Below, piece by piece: positions 40,491 through 51,680 of a DNA stretch of 64,000 bases (position 1 is its first letter; each line of letters opens with the position of its first letter). The notes under the pieces are model-generated. The model was not told the DNA's origin. It searched no databases and worked only from the letters and a program-made list of their open reading frames with translations. This stretch comes from Gordionus sp. m RMFG-2023 (taxonomy: Eukaryota > Nematomorpha > Gordioida > Chordodea > Parachordodidae): NCBI RefSeq assembly GCF_954871325.1, contig NC_088779.1:26646869-26710868 (forward strand). Reading direction: 5' to 3'. The translations under genes were made by a program, and so were the position numbers.

Positions 40491-42355
40491 CTACAACATC
40501 AGCCATTTCTGTAACCTTGGCGACATCATCAACTCATTATTATCTCTTTTAAAAAGCCCTACCAGCGGTTTGTGGTCTGTATATAACAAAAATCTCCGGC
40601 CTAACAAATACTCTCTACATTTGGTTAAACCAAAGCTGACTGCTAAGGCTTCCCTTTCTATAGTTGAATAATTTCTTTCAGCCTTATTAAACTGTCTTGA
40701 TACAAATAAAATCGGTCTTTCTATATCATCAACTACTTGTGATAAAGCTCCTCCTATATCTTCATTAGATGCGTCCACTGCTAAAACAATATCTAATTTC
40801 TCATTAAAGCACATCAACATAGGTTTCTCTACCAACTTTATCTTCAATTTTTTAAAACTTTCTTCCTGTGCTGTTCCCCACTCGAACCTTTTATTTTTCT
40901 TTAATAGACTATATAATGTTGTAGCAATTTCAGCTAAATCTTGAATAAAACGATTGTAATAATTTGTAGCCCCTAAAAATGACTGTAATTCAGACTTATT
41001 ACTTGGAGCTCTCATGTTTACTATCTTGTCTATATTTTTGGCAATCGGAGTAATTACGTTTCCCTTTATAAAATGTCCAAGTACTTTATTTCTCTTACTC
41101 CGAAAACGCTTTTCTTCATATTAGCTTTTAAACCATTCTCTAATATTATATCTAGCACCTTAACTAATCTAGCATTATGTTCTTCTTCGGTTCTACCTGA
41201 TATTAAAACATCATCTAAATAATACATAATTCCCTTTAACCCTTGAAATAAAGAAGTCATTGTTCTCTGAAATATCGCAGCCGAAACTTTCAAACCAAAT
41301 GTTAAGCGACAAAATGCAAATAATCCTCTATGCGTCGTAATTGTTAACATCTTACTCGTGTTTTCATTCACTTTAATCTGTAAATAAGCGTTAGAAAAAT
41401 CAATCTTCGAAAAAAATGTTGCTCCTTCTAGATTTGCTAATAATTGTTCTATCCTCGGTAATGGATAACTAACTGTGCTAATCCATGGGTTTAACGAAAC
41501 TCTATAATCTATGCATAATCTTAAACTATTATCTGCTTTTCTAATGGGGACTAACGGTGTCGCCCACTCGCTATGCACTATAGGTCGTATTATGCCTTCC
41601 TCTAACCATTTATTTAATTCCTTATCGACTTCTTTTAACCAAGAAAAAGGCAATCTCCTTACTCCACAAAATTTAGGCTGGTAATTTTCTAATAATTTTA
41701 TATTTACTTCAACATCTTTTAGTGTCCCTAACTCTTCTTTAAAAACCTCCAAGTATTGATCTACAATCATACTTATTTCATGGCTGTATTTATTTTCAAT
41801 AATCTCTTCCTGTTCTACTGTCTTCTTAATTATCTGTCTGTTGATTTCAACGGGTATTACCTCTAAAGACTTTATGTCTCTTGAACTCTTATTCTCTTTG
41901 TCTCTATATTCAATTAAAAACTCTGGAGTTCGATTTCTAAGTTTATCGAGAACTACATCTTGTTTATCTACTATATTAGGCAACTTACGTTTATCGAAAT
42001 CACTATCTATCGTTTCCTTATTTTCATCATTCATTCTCAAGATATTTTCAATAAAGACCGGATCTAATATTTTTATATCTCCCCAACCTAAAATTGGCTC
42101 AATATTCAAGGTAGTTATCCATAAAGTTATACCTCTATTAATTTCAGGTAATCTTGTTCTGTAATAACCTAAAATTTTCACTACGCTACCATCTAATAGT
42201 TTGGCTCTTATTTTTTTTATAACAAATTCTTTTCCTGGCCAAAATTTATTAAAATCCTTTATACTCATCAAACTAATTTCTGCTCCTGTATCTAATAAAA
42301 AACATATTTCAGCTTCCTCAATCTTTGTCCTTATTCTCGGGCATCTATTTTTCAT
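40491..42355 (-). mobile_element. Gypsy protease, reverse transcriptase and RNase H region
   Basis: Aspartic protease FLLDTGAEISLM near the start, then RT blocks (LCIDYR, IDFSNAYLQIKV, MYYLDDVLISG) and, from 41015 down, the RNase H part (VLAVDASNEDIGGALSQV, YSTIEREALAV, LLYTDHKPL). Part of the fossil LTR element. Confidence 0.92.
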
Positions 42356-42366
42356 TAAAAAATCCT

Positions 42367-43081
42367 CTAATTCAACCGTACGTCTATCAACGTTGCATCT
42401 TTCGACTTATATATATCAAAATTTCTCCTCTCTATCTTTATGTCTCTCATTTTATTTCTACTTCTCTTTATACCTGATTTATAATTAACAAAATTAACAA
42501 ATTTATTATTAACAAAATTATCATTAAAATTATCATTCAAATTATTAAAATTATCAATAACATTATCCTTAATGTTATCCTTAAAATTATCATTCATTAT
42601 CATCAAAATTATCACTAAAATTATAAATAAAATTATCAATAAAATTATACTTAACATTTCCTTCTACTAGTCATTTCTTACATCTCTCTTGTGTGTGTCC
42701 ATCTAGACCGCACGTATTACATCTTAATATCAAATTGTCTAATCTGCATCTAATAGCTACATGACCATTCTTGCCACATCTCGCGCCCTTTAAATCTTTC
42801 TTTAAATCACATTGTCGCGACATGTGACCCGGCTGGCTGCAACTAAAACAAATTATTTGTCTATAATTATCTGTCCGTCTGAAATTATCTATATTTATCT
42901 TCTTCTCTATATCTCTCAATATATTCTTAACCTTTTCTAATTCTATCATCTCTATCTTAATATAAGCTGTACTTCTCCCTATGATTACATCTAATGTAAA
43001 AACAAAAATCATAACCACAAAAACTATTAAAATTATATTTTCTAAAAATAAATTCCAAATACTCATCTGATTAATATACAT
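42367..43081 (-). mobile_element. Gypsy gag-like region with zinc knuckles
   Basis: Three knuckle-like motifs (CFSCSQPGHMSRQC, RCGKNGHVAIRC, CNTCGLDGHTQERC) follow a short N-terminal part. The DNA towards the protease is a simple repeat giving an Asn/Asp/Ile-rich run. The gag is short for a gypsy element. Part of the fossil LTR element. Confidence 0.75.
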
Positions 43082-43323
43082 TATAACGTGCTTAATAAAA
43101 ATCTAATTAAAAATAATTTAAAAATCATACCAAAATTAATTAAATATAAAACAATTTAATATTATAAATAAAAAGTAAAATAAATATATCCTGAATATAA
43201 TTTTTTTACCTTAAATACGCTGATATATACAAAGTATTGACTTGTAATCACAATTTACTTCTTCTAAATTTTATTGTATCGTCTCTTAATTAGACTGAAA
43301 ATCTGCGGTCCCTAAGATTTTTA

Positions 43324-43335
43324 CTCTTCGGACCA
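43324..43335 (-). other. Primer-binding site of LTR element
   Basis: One base inside the 5' LTR on the minus strand lies TGGTCCGAAGAG. It begins with TGG, the complement of a tRNA CCA end. The specific tRNA is not identified. Confidence 0.5.
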
Positions 43336-43336
43336 G

Positions 43337-43757
43337 TGTCGGATTTGGAAGTTTTAGGTATAAATAATAAGATAAATATATTCAATATAAATATACGTTT
43401 TAAGATACACCTCTAAAGATATGACTTTATTATCTCCAAATATAAATTATGTAAAAAAAAATCCAAAATAAAAATTGAATGAATATAATTTATAAAAATT
43501 ACGAGTTTATATAAAAAAAATTAATATGCAAAAACATCTTATATGCAAAATTACAATAAACTATAGTATTATCCGTACATTTAAGTTCGTTAAGAATAAT
43601 GGGTTTTTATATTCAAAAAATTGTTTTTGCCAAATTTAAAATAAACAATCATATTCTCCGTACGTTCAAGTTCATTAAGGATAACTTTAATATTCATCTC
43701 TCATTTAAATATTCAAATCATATCATAAAAAAAATATTTTTTTTAATAACTTTAACA
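43337..43757 (-). repeat. LTR (5' LTR in element orientation)
   Basis: 421 bp, same ends as 37977-38401 and followed by CTATC at 43758-43762. Confidence 0.92.
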
Positions 43758-43762
43758 CTATC

Positions 43763-45183
43763 ATCTACTTATAATGCATAAAAATTAATTTACTATGATT
43801 ATTTATAAGTTCCTGATTTATAAATAGATAGTCGACTAATTTTTATTAGATGAGTAGGATTTATTTAATGTCATGTAATATCTATTGGATTTTAGAAATT
43901 TTATTGGATATTAGTAATATCATGTAATATCAAAAGAAACCCTTCTATACTCTTTCGGCATAAGTTTTAGTTTCTCCATTATCAATCATAGTATTATTCA
44001 GAATTATTTGATTATTTCATCCGAGATTAGTTTATTATACTAACAGTTATTTTATAGACATGCAGCTAGCAATCAATACGATTATATCTATGCTAATATG
44101 TATCTTATATTAATTTTTAGATTATTTATTTTCCGATTTAAAATGTTTGTTTAAATTTATTTGAATCCCCCTTTGCTATAATTGTAAATAAGATATCAAT
44201 ACTATGGAAATAAAATGATCTGATAGCAATATTTTAATTTTTAGATTATTTATTTTTCGATTTAAAATGTTTGATTTAAATTTATTTGAATCCCCATTTG
44301 CTATAATAGTAAATAAGATATCAATACTATGGAAAGGAAATGATCTGATAGCAGTATTGATCAAATTATTAAAATAATATTATATTATCAAGAAAATAAA
44401 AATTACATGGCTAACTATAAAATAAAATTTATTTAAATCGAGATTATAAAATAAAATCTGTGTGATGGTTGAAAACTTTTGTTAAATAAAAATGCATAAA
44501 ACAGTGCAGATGTATTGTTTAGCATTAAATATGCTCCTAATGTAAAGATTTAAAATAATTAAATTTCCAAAGTACAGATGTTCCTCTCAGAATCTTTAGG
44601 GATGATAATTTTTAAATCCCCGAGGGTACATATGTTCCCCTTTCAGGACATTTACTAAATTAATGGTTTGAATTTTTTCTACATTTGGGCAATGCCTCTA
44701 GCTGAAAAAGGTATGCGAAATTTGACGTGATTACTTTAGTGATCAGGTTCCACTTGAAGTTTGCAAATAAAAAATAAGCTTATTATTAAGCAAATTTATA
44801 TCTTTTTCCTTCACAAAAAATTATTAAGGGCCGGGCGAAACACGTACAAAAATTATAAGAGCCGAACCGAAAGCTCGGATAAAAAAATTTTCGTGTTTAA
44901 ATAATATAAATTCATTCTATATAAATTTCATCTAGAAATAAAAATGAAAATAGAAATGTAGAAAATCTAATATTTAAACTGCTCTATGTTATCTTCTTTT
45001 CTTTTTTTTTTACTACAAATAAATATCATTGCCAATGTTAATAATTGCTAAAATGATAAAATTGTACAAACATAGCAACGAAATAATTATAAAAATTTTT
45101 AAAAAAATATATACATATTAGAAATCATATCATATAATTATTTCAAAATAAATTCTCTATCAAAATATATTTTTTTAAAAAAA
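43763..45183. other. AT-rich intergenic DNA with a tandem duplication
   Basis: Holds a two-unit direct repeat (period 124 bp, 44111-44357; units begin TAATTTTTAGATTATTTATT) and a short GC-rich repeat scrap at 44825-44890 (GGGCCGGGCG). Otherwise featureless. Confidence 0.6.
44111..44357. repeat. Direct tandem duplication, two units of about 124 bp
   Basis: The two units are nearly identical and both end GATCTGATAGCA. Recent local duplication, no coding content. Confidence 0.85.
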
Positions 45184-45764
45184 ATGTCCTCTTCACTTAT
45201 CAACAATAATGTATTTTTCATCTCGATAGTTTTATTATGTTATGCTTCAATAAATTTGATATCAGCCAAGAGTGATTGCGACCTCAGTAAAGACATCGTT
45301 CTGAGTGTGAAAGATGATGGAAATTATTCCTTAACTTTTGCGGGATATCCTAATTCTGTTTTTTATTACGTGGAAATCTATAAATTGTTAGGAGATATAG
45401 AAAGTTTCCCAATAAAATCATTTTATGTAATAAAGAAAAGTATTTATTTTAATTTTTTTTATAATTTTATATATAATATTACATATTATCTTTAAATTGT
45501 TTATTTTATCATAATAAAATGAGTTTTATATATATATTATTTGACATTATTATATTTTGTGGCTATAAAAGACTTAATAAAACTCTCCCATGCCTAATCC
45601 CACATTTCTTAATATACGTATTTTATTTTTAATAGACCGTGAATAATGCAACAAACGCGAATGTCACACTACAAGGAGCTGGCGACTATGAAATAGACAT
45701 ATTCCCCTTCACAATTTATCTATTGTTTCCTCATTGTGCTTACAATAAATTTACAATAGCATAA
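45184..45764 (+). CDS. Small secreted protein, two exons (123 aa), unknown family
   Basis: My model joins exon 1 (45184-45426) and exon 2 (45636-45764) across a 209-nt intron with GTAATA donor and TTTTTAATAG acceptor, in phase 0. Exon 1 begins MSSSLINNNVFFISIVLLCY, a clear signal peptide, probably cut after NLISA at about residue 28. The mature part has two cysteines (SDCDLS near the start and FPHC near the end), which could form one disulphide, and an alternating pattern suggesting beta strands (LSVKDDGNYSLTFAG, NVTLQGAGDYEIDIF). There are Asn glycosylation sites NYS, NAT and NVT. Without the intron, exon 1 would run on into a low-complexity hydrophobic tail, which supports splicing. No family recognised. 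Likely extracellular. Confidence 0.6.
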
Positions 45765-46013
45765 AGCATAAAAGTAAATATAATTTCGTCGTTTATATTT
45801 TATATTTATTATTAAACATTTTTTTTTGTAAATTAAAATATTTTTTGTCAGTTATAGAATTGGAACAAACCAGAAGAAGCCCTATGAATAAAACCATAAT
45901 TATTTTCATATTATGTTTCCCACTTTAGAATATATTGTTTTAGATTAATTTAATTATGATCAATAATTAAATTTAAAATGTTTAAATCTTAAATATTTGA
46001 GCACTTTCGTATA
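45765..46013. other. Intergenic DNA
   Basis: AT-rich. Probably the 3' untranslated region of the small secreted gene, then the flank of the pogo element. Confidence 0.5.
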
Positions 46014-46336
46014 GGGGAGACCGAGGTAAAACGATAGGCATTTTGCATATTTACCATAAAAATTTTAAACAAGAGTCAAACACAACAAATTATAGATCAA
46101 TGTGTAGCCCCATCTCTCTTCTACAAGATAAAAAAAAGTGTAGCCCTCTACCTATAATATTTTAGGAGCTATGATTAGTTATGTAAAACTACTCATTTTC
46201 GCCATTTTACCCTGGGTACAGGGTAAAATGGATAAGCACTAGGGTAAAGTGGTTAAAATAATATTTGACACATATTTATTGTTTTATTTAACAAATATTA
46301 CAAATTTAAGATTTATTTATGATTTTTATTTAAAAA

Positions 46337-46987
46337 CTAATCGATACAATAAGGACATGTAAAATAATTATCATAATTAGAATGTGCCCATTCAAGGCAC
46401 ATTGTACATTTTAGCCATTCATCGCCCTCGCGACTATTTTTATAGTTTTTATTACAAATAACACATAAACAATTATTTTTTGATATCTTTTTTTTTCTCA
46501 GAATTAATAATTTTTTTTTATAAGGTGTAGATGTTAATATTTCTGAATTCTTTTTTTTAGATATTTTATCCGATGAAATATTGAATAATTTTGGAATAGG
46601 TATTATAGATGAAGGATTGAATACTTTATTATAATTTTTTGAGCATGATGGTAACATATCATGATAAGGTACATCAATATCATCTGGAACATTTTCGTTC
46701 AATAATATAGATAAATCACTATCATTATTTTGAGTCACTGTAAGATTTTGAGTCACTGTAAGATTTTGAGTCACTCTAATATTTTCATCATTATTTTCAA
46801 ATTCAATATTTGAGTTAGCATTTGAATTATTACAGCAGATATAATCTTGTTCTGTAAATATATTTGGGTTTAAAGGAAATATGCCACATGCTAAGAATCC
46901 ATTTAATATATTATTTGATGTCACTGCCCTTGGTATTTCATTTTTTAACACTCCTGGTATATCATAAATCTGAAATTGTTGCCCCAC
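46337..46987 (-). pseudogene. Pogo transposase C-terminal part with zinc-finger tail
   Basis: Contains the DDE-domain end (IYDIPGVLKNEIPRAVTSNN, GFLACGIFPLNPNIFTEQDY), a low-complexity region with an 18-nt tandem repeat encoding three NLTVTQ units, then a PHD-like zinc finger (CVICNKNYKNSREGDEWLKC, CLEWAHSNYD, CPYC). This tail is common in pogo elements of invertebrates. It is open but lacks the catalytic core upstream. Confidence 0.8.
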
Positions 46988-46995
46988 ATGATTTT

Positions 46996-47285
46996 TAGAT
47001 TGAGCATTATTAAAATTATGAAATACAATATAATTTCAATTGAGCATTTTTATTAAAGTCACCAAATTAATAATATTTAGATTGAGCATTATTAAAATTA
47101 TGAAATACAATATAATTTCAATTGAGCATTTTTATTAAAGTTACCAAATTAATATTGATATTTAGATTGAGCATTATTAAAATTATGAAATACAATATAA
47201 TTTCAATTGAGCATTTTTATTAAAGTTACCAAATTAATATTGATATTTGAATTGAGTTATTAAAATTATGAAATACAATATAATA
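46996..47285. repeat. Tandem repeat, about 3.4 units of 82-85 bp, inside pogo element
   Basis: Units begin TAGATTGAGCATTATTAAAA and contain TACAATATAATTTCAATTGA. Located where the DDE core of the transposase should be, so it arose with or after the internal deletion. Confidence 0.88.
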
Positions 47286-47540
47286 CAAACAATATAATTT
47301 AATTACTTGTTTAGGCGTTAATCCCATAAATGACCTACTTGCTTCTAATATGTAGTCACACAATCTAGATTCTTCTTCATTTGTAAATATTTGTTTATGA
47401 TGATCTGAACTTTTAATACCAATTTTACATCTCCTTCTCAACGTTGTATAAGGTATGTTAAATTTTTTAGCAGACAAATTTAATGAAGTATTATTTGTTA
47501 TTTTATATTTTATGGCTTCATTTATTATATTTACATCTCT
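47226..47540 (-). pseudogene. Pogo transposase N-terminal DNA-binding part
   Basis: A psq/CENP-B-like helix-turn-helix, with FNIPYTTLRRRCKIG, then a second DNA-binding segment with FTNEEESRLCDYILEASRSF and GLTPKQVIKL. It stops at the deletion junction. Confidence 0.75.
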
Positions 47541-48032
47541 GTATATGGTTTTTCTTTTATAATTTTACTTATTTGATTGATACAATAAAAATTATAATAA
47601 ATGAATTAATGAAAAATTAATGTGAATAATTTTATATTTTAACCGTTTTACCCATAACAGCTTTACCCCTAGGTGACATATATTATAAATATCGTTATTG
47701 CGTGACTTCTAATATAGCTAAAGATGTCAGATAAATTTTATTTTATAGCTAATACATTAAGGAACATGTGTGCCAAATTTTGAATCCTGAGGATATGTAA
47801 ATTTTACTAAAAGCAAAATATACTAGAGAATGATTTTTATATTTTTTGGGTAAAAAACAGTTTTTTGACAAAATATATAAAACCAGGTAAGTTTTTTAAA
47901 AGTTGAACATAGGTAAGAAATTAGATATAAAAATACATCTTCACACCAAATTTAAGGTCTTTATACTCAATGTTTAAAAAGTTATTCGCGTTAACATTGT
48001 TACCCCGTCAATCGCTTTACCCCGGTCTCCCC

Positions 48033-48664
48033 TACATACATATATAAAATATAATGATCATTTTAAAAAAATATAAAATTATAATTTTTTTTCAAATTAA
48101 CGGGCTTTCTATAAAAATGAAAATGGGACTATATATTTCTTCATTTTAGAAAAATAAATAAATATTCTTGGGGTTTTATTATAATGGCTTTAATTTTGCC
48201 GCCTATATTTATAAAAAATGATAATTATAGTTCCGCTTGACATATGTGCAAGGGAATAGATTATGTTTGCTCTTCTCAATAGCATTCCATAGGATAGGTA
48301 TTCAAACTCAGGAATGGGGATTTTAATCTAAACAAATTTTTATAAAATTACTCCAACTAGATAAATTTAAAATATTTTTAAATTTAAACAGACCACAATA
48401 CAATACATATTAGATGCTAATTTATAATGCCAATATTTTGTTAAATCTTTAATTGTTATCATATTTATTATAAGAAATCTACTAATTTTACTTCGGAGAT
48501 ACCCTGTTGATTTAATGAATATAAAAAATCATATATAAGTGCTAAAAATAAAATTCAGCGATAACAAATTAAAATATCTATTTGTTTAACCTAATTCTAT
48601 TAAAATTGTTAATTTTTTAATATAGTCTCCAAAAAATATAGCCTAATATTATGTTATAAAATAT
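48033..48664. other. AT-rich intergenic DNA
   Basis: No feature recognised. Confidence 0.5.
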
Positions 48665-49860
48665 CTGTGACTAAATACCTTTATTAAATCTTTTAAGGTG
48701 TCTTGTATAACCATTTGAGGTAATATCTTGTATCCGCACCGTAATTAATAATTTTTAAACAGTTTTTATAGCTGTATCTAGATACTTGTTACCAAAAATT
48801 GTCAAACTTTGAATATAATATTTGTGTATAATGTGAATTTCATGATAAATCAACCCCTGGTCCCTCATATTTTTCTAAAATTTTTACTAGTATTAACATA
48901 TATTATAACTAAAAATAAATTTAAATTTTAGCTTGTAACTGCAAACAGCGGCTGAGATACGGGTCGATAAAATCGAAAGAATGTGGCATTTTAAAATTCA
49001 CTCCCTTTAATTTTAGATATCTTTGTTAATTAAGCTGGTTGTTACATTTAAACTTCTTTGAATAGCCTAATGGTAGGCCCGCAGAGATATATATTTTTAA
49101 ATTTTTATAATGAAATTGAAATTCGTATACCAAAAACCAGAAATAGAAAACCAGAAATGATCTTAAAATTAAATCAATTTTTTCTCTCATTTTTTTAATA
49201 AATATTTGATAAATCATAAATTTATATTAAAAGAAATATAAGTAAAATATTTAAAACAAAACAAATAAGCTAGATAAAGAACAAATATGGTTCAAAGTAG
49301 AGATCTGCAAAAATAGGCTCGGTCCGTACCCGAACTGGGCCTAATATTTTTATAAGAAAATTTGGGCTGAACCGGGTCGGGCCTTAGAAATTTTTTAAAA
49401 TATATCTAAATTTATTAATTTTAATGTTAAATATTTTATGTAAAATAAAAATATGTGGTTTTATTTATAGAAAGTAGACGCCATATAACATATATCCTAT
49501 ATTTTGAGTAATTATAAAGATTAATTTTTATATTTAAATAAATTCGGGCCGGGCTGGCGGCAAAAATTTAAAAAAAAATTTGGGCCGGGTACGGGTGGGC
49601 CTACTTTTGCATCTCTATAAGAAATTTTATTCTTTGGATAATTAACGAGAATAAATTATTAACAATTAACGATAATCATTGCAAGATTTGGTAAAAAAAT
49701 TCTTACTTCAAAGAGTATCATGTAATGTATTAATGATGTTGCCCTAGAACATCTAAATATTTATTACCATCAATGTGAGAGACATTAATTAAGAAGAATC
49801 GCTTAAGCTCTATGTTTATAAAATTGAAAATTAAAGAAAAAATTAATAAGTTCCAATGGG
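48665..49860. repeat. Segmental duplication copy 2, 5' flank
   Basis: Matches 28670-29315, interrupted by the MITE at 49298-49617. See copy 1. Confidence 0.8.
49298..49617. mobile_element. GC-rich TIR MITE, best-preserved copy
   Basis: Ends TAGAGATCTGCAAAAATAGGC and (inverted) TAGAGATGCAAAAGTAGGC. The interior alternates GGGCC-type islands (GGGTCGGGCC, GGGCCGGGCTGG) with A/T tracts. About 320 bp, non-coding, absent from the corresponding place in copy 1 of the duplication, which shows it inserted after the duplication (or was lost from copy 1). Confidence 0.7.
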
Positions 49861-50174
49861 ATTAAAAACCAATTAAAAAATTAATATTTTTGAATATCAT
49901 CAAGATTAGCCTTGAAATGAATTAAAATAATAAAAATCAATAGTAATAAATTACAATTAATTTTTATTTTTAATACTCAAATTGGAATAAAAAAATTTTT
50001 TGGTTCCCTTAATTATTTTTTAATTATAAAGACCATTTTTAATTTTATTTTCTGATTATAAATAAGAAAAAATATTTATTTTAAAATATGCAATAATAAT
50101 AACTCCTGTAAAAATTTGTAAAAAAATCTAGGATTTTTTTTAGTTAAATTAATCAGTAGAAAACTAGAAAGTTA

Positions 50175-51680
50175 ATGAATAATCCCACATATCATTTCCC
50201 CATGATATGTTTAGCTAATATTACTACTAACAATTACGAAGCGAAGAATATTCGATGGTTCGAAAAGCTATTTTACGTATATTTCCTGGGACCACTTCTC
50301 TTCTTAGGTATTATAGGTAATATTTTATATTTTACCTTTAACTTAAAAATGAAACACAACGACATTTCTCACGGTAACAGCGATCAAACTCATCACAATA
50401 CGAATATAGTAAGCAAAGACTCTAATAAGCTCCATAGCCATACAAGCAATATTGTTTCCTTCAGGCCATCAAAAAAAAATAGGAACGCCTCTACAACTCA
50501 TTTTTACGTCATCATATACGCGATTCTGTTGTGGGATGTTATCGCGTGCGTCAATTTAATTTTTTTCCCCTTCCTTTATTATTCAAGTAGCGATTTGGGG
50601 ATTTCAAATAAAATATTCATGATTTTTAGCATTAAGGTCACTCTGTTAATGGAGCATATATGCGCCGCGAACGTAAATTGGGATACCACAATTTTATCCA
50701 TGAACAGATTTATGGCCATATACTTCCCCCATCGATTTGCTAACTTAACTAGTAGTCATCGTCCTAATAATGAAGGCGAAAACGAGGTGGCCACGAGCAA
50801 ATATAGTTTGAAAAAGTATTTGAATCATTTAAGCCAATTCTTTGGTCATCGTTTTATACTAAAGAAGACCCAAAAAAGCGCTTTGATATTAATGATTTCG
50901 ATTTGTTTTGCTTCGATACTTATTTCCATGCCTTACCTATTCTATGTGGACATAAAGAGGGGTTTGAATTACGTGAGCGCTATTCAAAATACGACCGCGA
51001 TATTATACCCCGTTTCGTGCGAGTCATTCTTTAAAAAGAGCATAAAATTTAATTACTATTTTAAACTGAGTAAATTTTATCATAATTTTTCTCCTTACTA
51101 CGACAAATTTTTTAGTATTCTGGTGTATCTGTTACCTACATTGTTAATCACAATCTCCAATGTTTTTATTTATATTAAATTGAAGAAACTCAAAAGAACT
51201 GGGGTCGTTAAATCGCCTTTAGATTCAAAAACTGCATCAAACTATGAAACTAGTTTAACAATGGCTAATCAAATCACTAGACCCAGCGTGTTAGATCCTA
51301 ATGTTATGATGGGTAAACTATCCAGTAATATTATTCCTAATAACATTCTCCCTCTCACCCAGAAATTACGACAACAATTGCTAAAGAACGATCCAAATTT
51401 TAAGGAGGCAAAGAAATCTTCAAAATTGTATTTCGAAAAATACGTTCTAACTCTAGCTATTGGCATCGAATTTTTGTTATTAAATTTGCCATATGTAATT
51501 TACGTTTTTGCGACAAATGAATCTTGGGTAGAGAATTCCTCAAGCAACATAATCAAAATTCAAACTATAGTGTATTTTTTAAAGCATAGCAATCATTCCA
51601 TAAACGTCTATATCAATATTATCTATAATTCGGCTATGAGATCCCTGATCATGTTTCAATTGAATAAATGCTACAAATAA
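50175..51680 (+). CDS. Class A (rhodopsin-like) GPCR, single exon, 501 aa, peptide-receptor-like
   Basis: An uninterrupted receptor. TM1 33-56 (LFLGIIGNILYF with the conserved Asn49), an unusually long loop 1 (57-108), TM2 109-137 (LLWDVIACVN), TM3 145-180 ending MNRFMAIYFPHRF where DRY is replaced by NRF, TM4 234-257, extracellular-loop Cys282 (PVSCESF), TM5 312-335 with Pro321, long loop 3 (336-420), TM6 421-446 (LLLNLPYVIYVF in place of CWxPY), TM7 460-485 (SINVYINIIYNS in place of NPxxY). N15 is a possible glycosylation site. The pattern is nearest FMRFamide-type peptide receptors, but I do not recognise an orthologue. The start matches the ATG of the paralogous pseudogene at 33234. Flanking DNA is duplicated, so the single exon is not evidence of retrocopying. 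Confidence 0.9.
   Translation: MNNPTYHFPMICLANITTNNYEAKNIRWFEKLFYVYFLGPLLFLGIIGNILYFTFNLKMKHNDISHGNSDQTHHNTNIVSKDSNKLHSHTSNIVSFRPSKKNRNASTTHFYVIIYAILLWDVIACVNLIFFPFLYYSSSDLGISNKIFMIFSIKVTLLMEHICAANVNWDTTILSMNRFMAIYFPHRFANLTSSHRPNNEGENEVATSKYSLKKYLNHLSQFFGHRFILKKTQKSALILMISICFASILISMPYLFYVDIKRGLNYVSAIQNTTAILYPVSCESFFKKSIKFNYYFKLSKFYHNFSPYYDKFFSILVYLLPTLLITISNVFIYIKLKKLKRTGVVKSPLDSKTASNYETSLTMANQITRPSVLDPNVMMGKLSSNIIPNNILPLTQKLRQQLLKNDPNFKEAKKSSKLYFEKYVLTLAIGIEFLLLNLPYVIYVFATNESWVENSSSNIIKIQTIVYFLKHSNHSINVYINIIYNSAMRSLIMFQLNKCYK

Larger units (their letters stand above)
37977..43757 (-). mobile_element. Ty3/gypsy-type LTR retrotransposon
   Basis: A 5.8-kb element read on the minus strand. Its two LTRs (37977-38401 and 43337-43757) are about 96% alike by eye and it is flanked by the 5-bp duplication CTATC on both sides, so insertion is fairly recent. 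All usual parts are detectable: a zinc-knuckle gag region, protease, reverse transcriptase, RNase H and integrase in gypsy order. The coding region is divided over several open frames, so it is probably broken, with roughly three breaks. Treated as a fossil. Confidence 0.92.
46014..48032 (-). mobile_element. Pogo-type (Tc1/mariner) DNA transposon, internally deleted
   Basis: Perfect ends GGGGAGACC and GGTCTCCCC with TA on each side, continuing as longer inverted repeats (GGGGAGACCGAGGTAAAACG against GGGGAGACCGGGGTAAAGCG). Inside, on the minus strand, are an N-terminal helix-turn-helix part (47226-47540) and a C-terminal transposase part (46337-46987), both typical of pogo/Tigger transposases. 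The central DDE catalytic domain is missing and replaced by a tandem repeat, so the copy cannot make active transposase. Subterminal GGGTAAAATGG/GGGTAAAGTGG-like motifs near 46217-46250 and their inverse near 47645-47670 may be transposase-binding sites. Confidence 0.88.

Noticed and set aside
42480-42650. Repetitive ATTATCATTAAAATT tract as a regulatory array
   Set aside because: It is coding low-complexity sequence within the gag-like part of the LTR element, giving an Asn/Asp/Ile-rich run.
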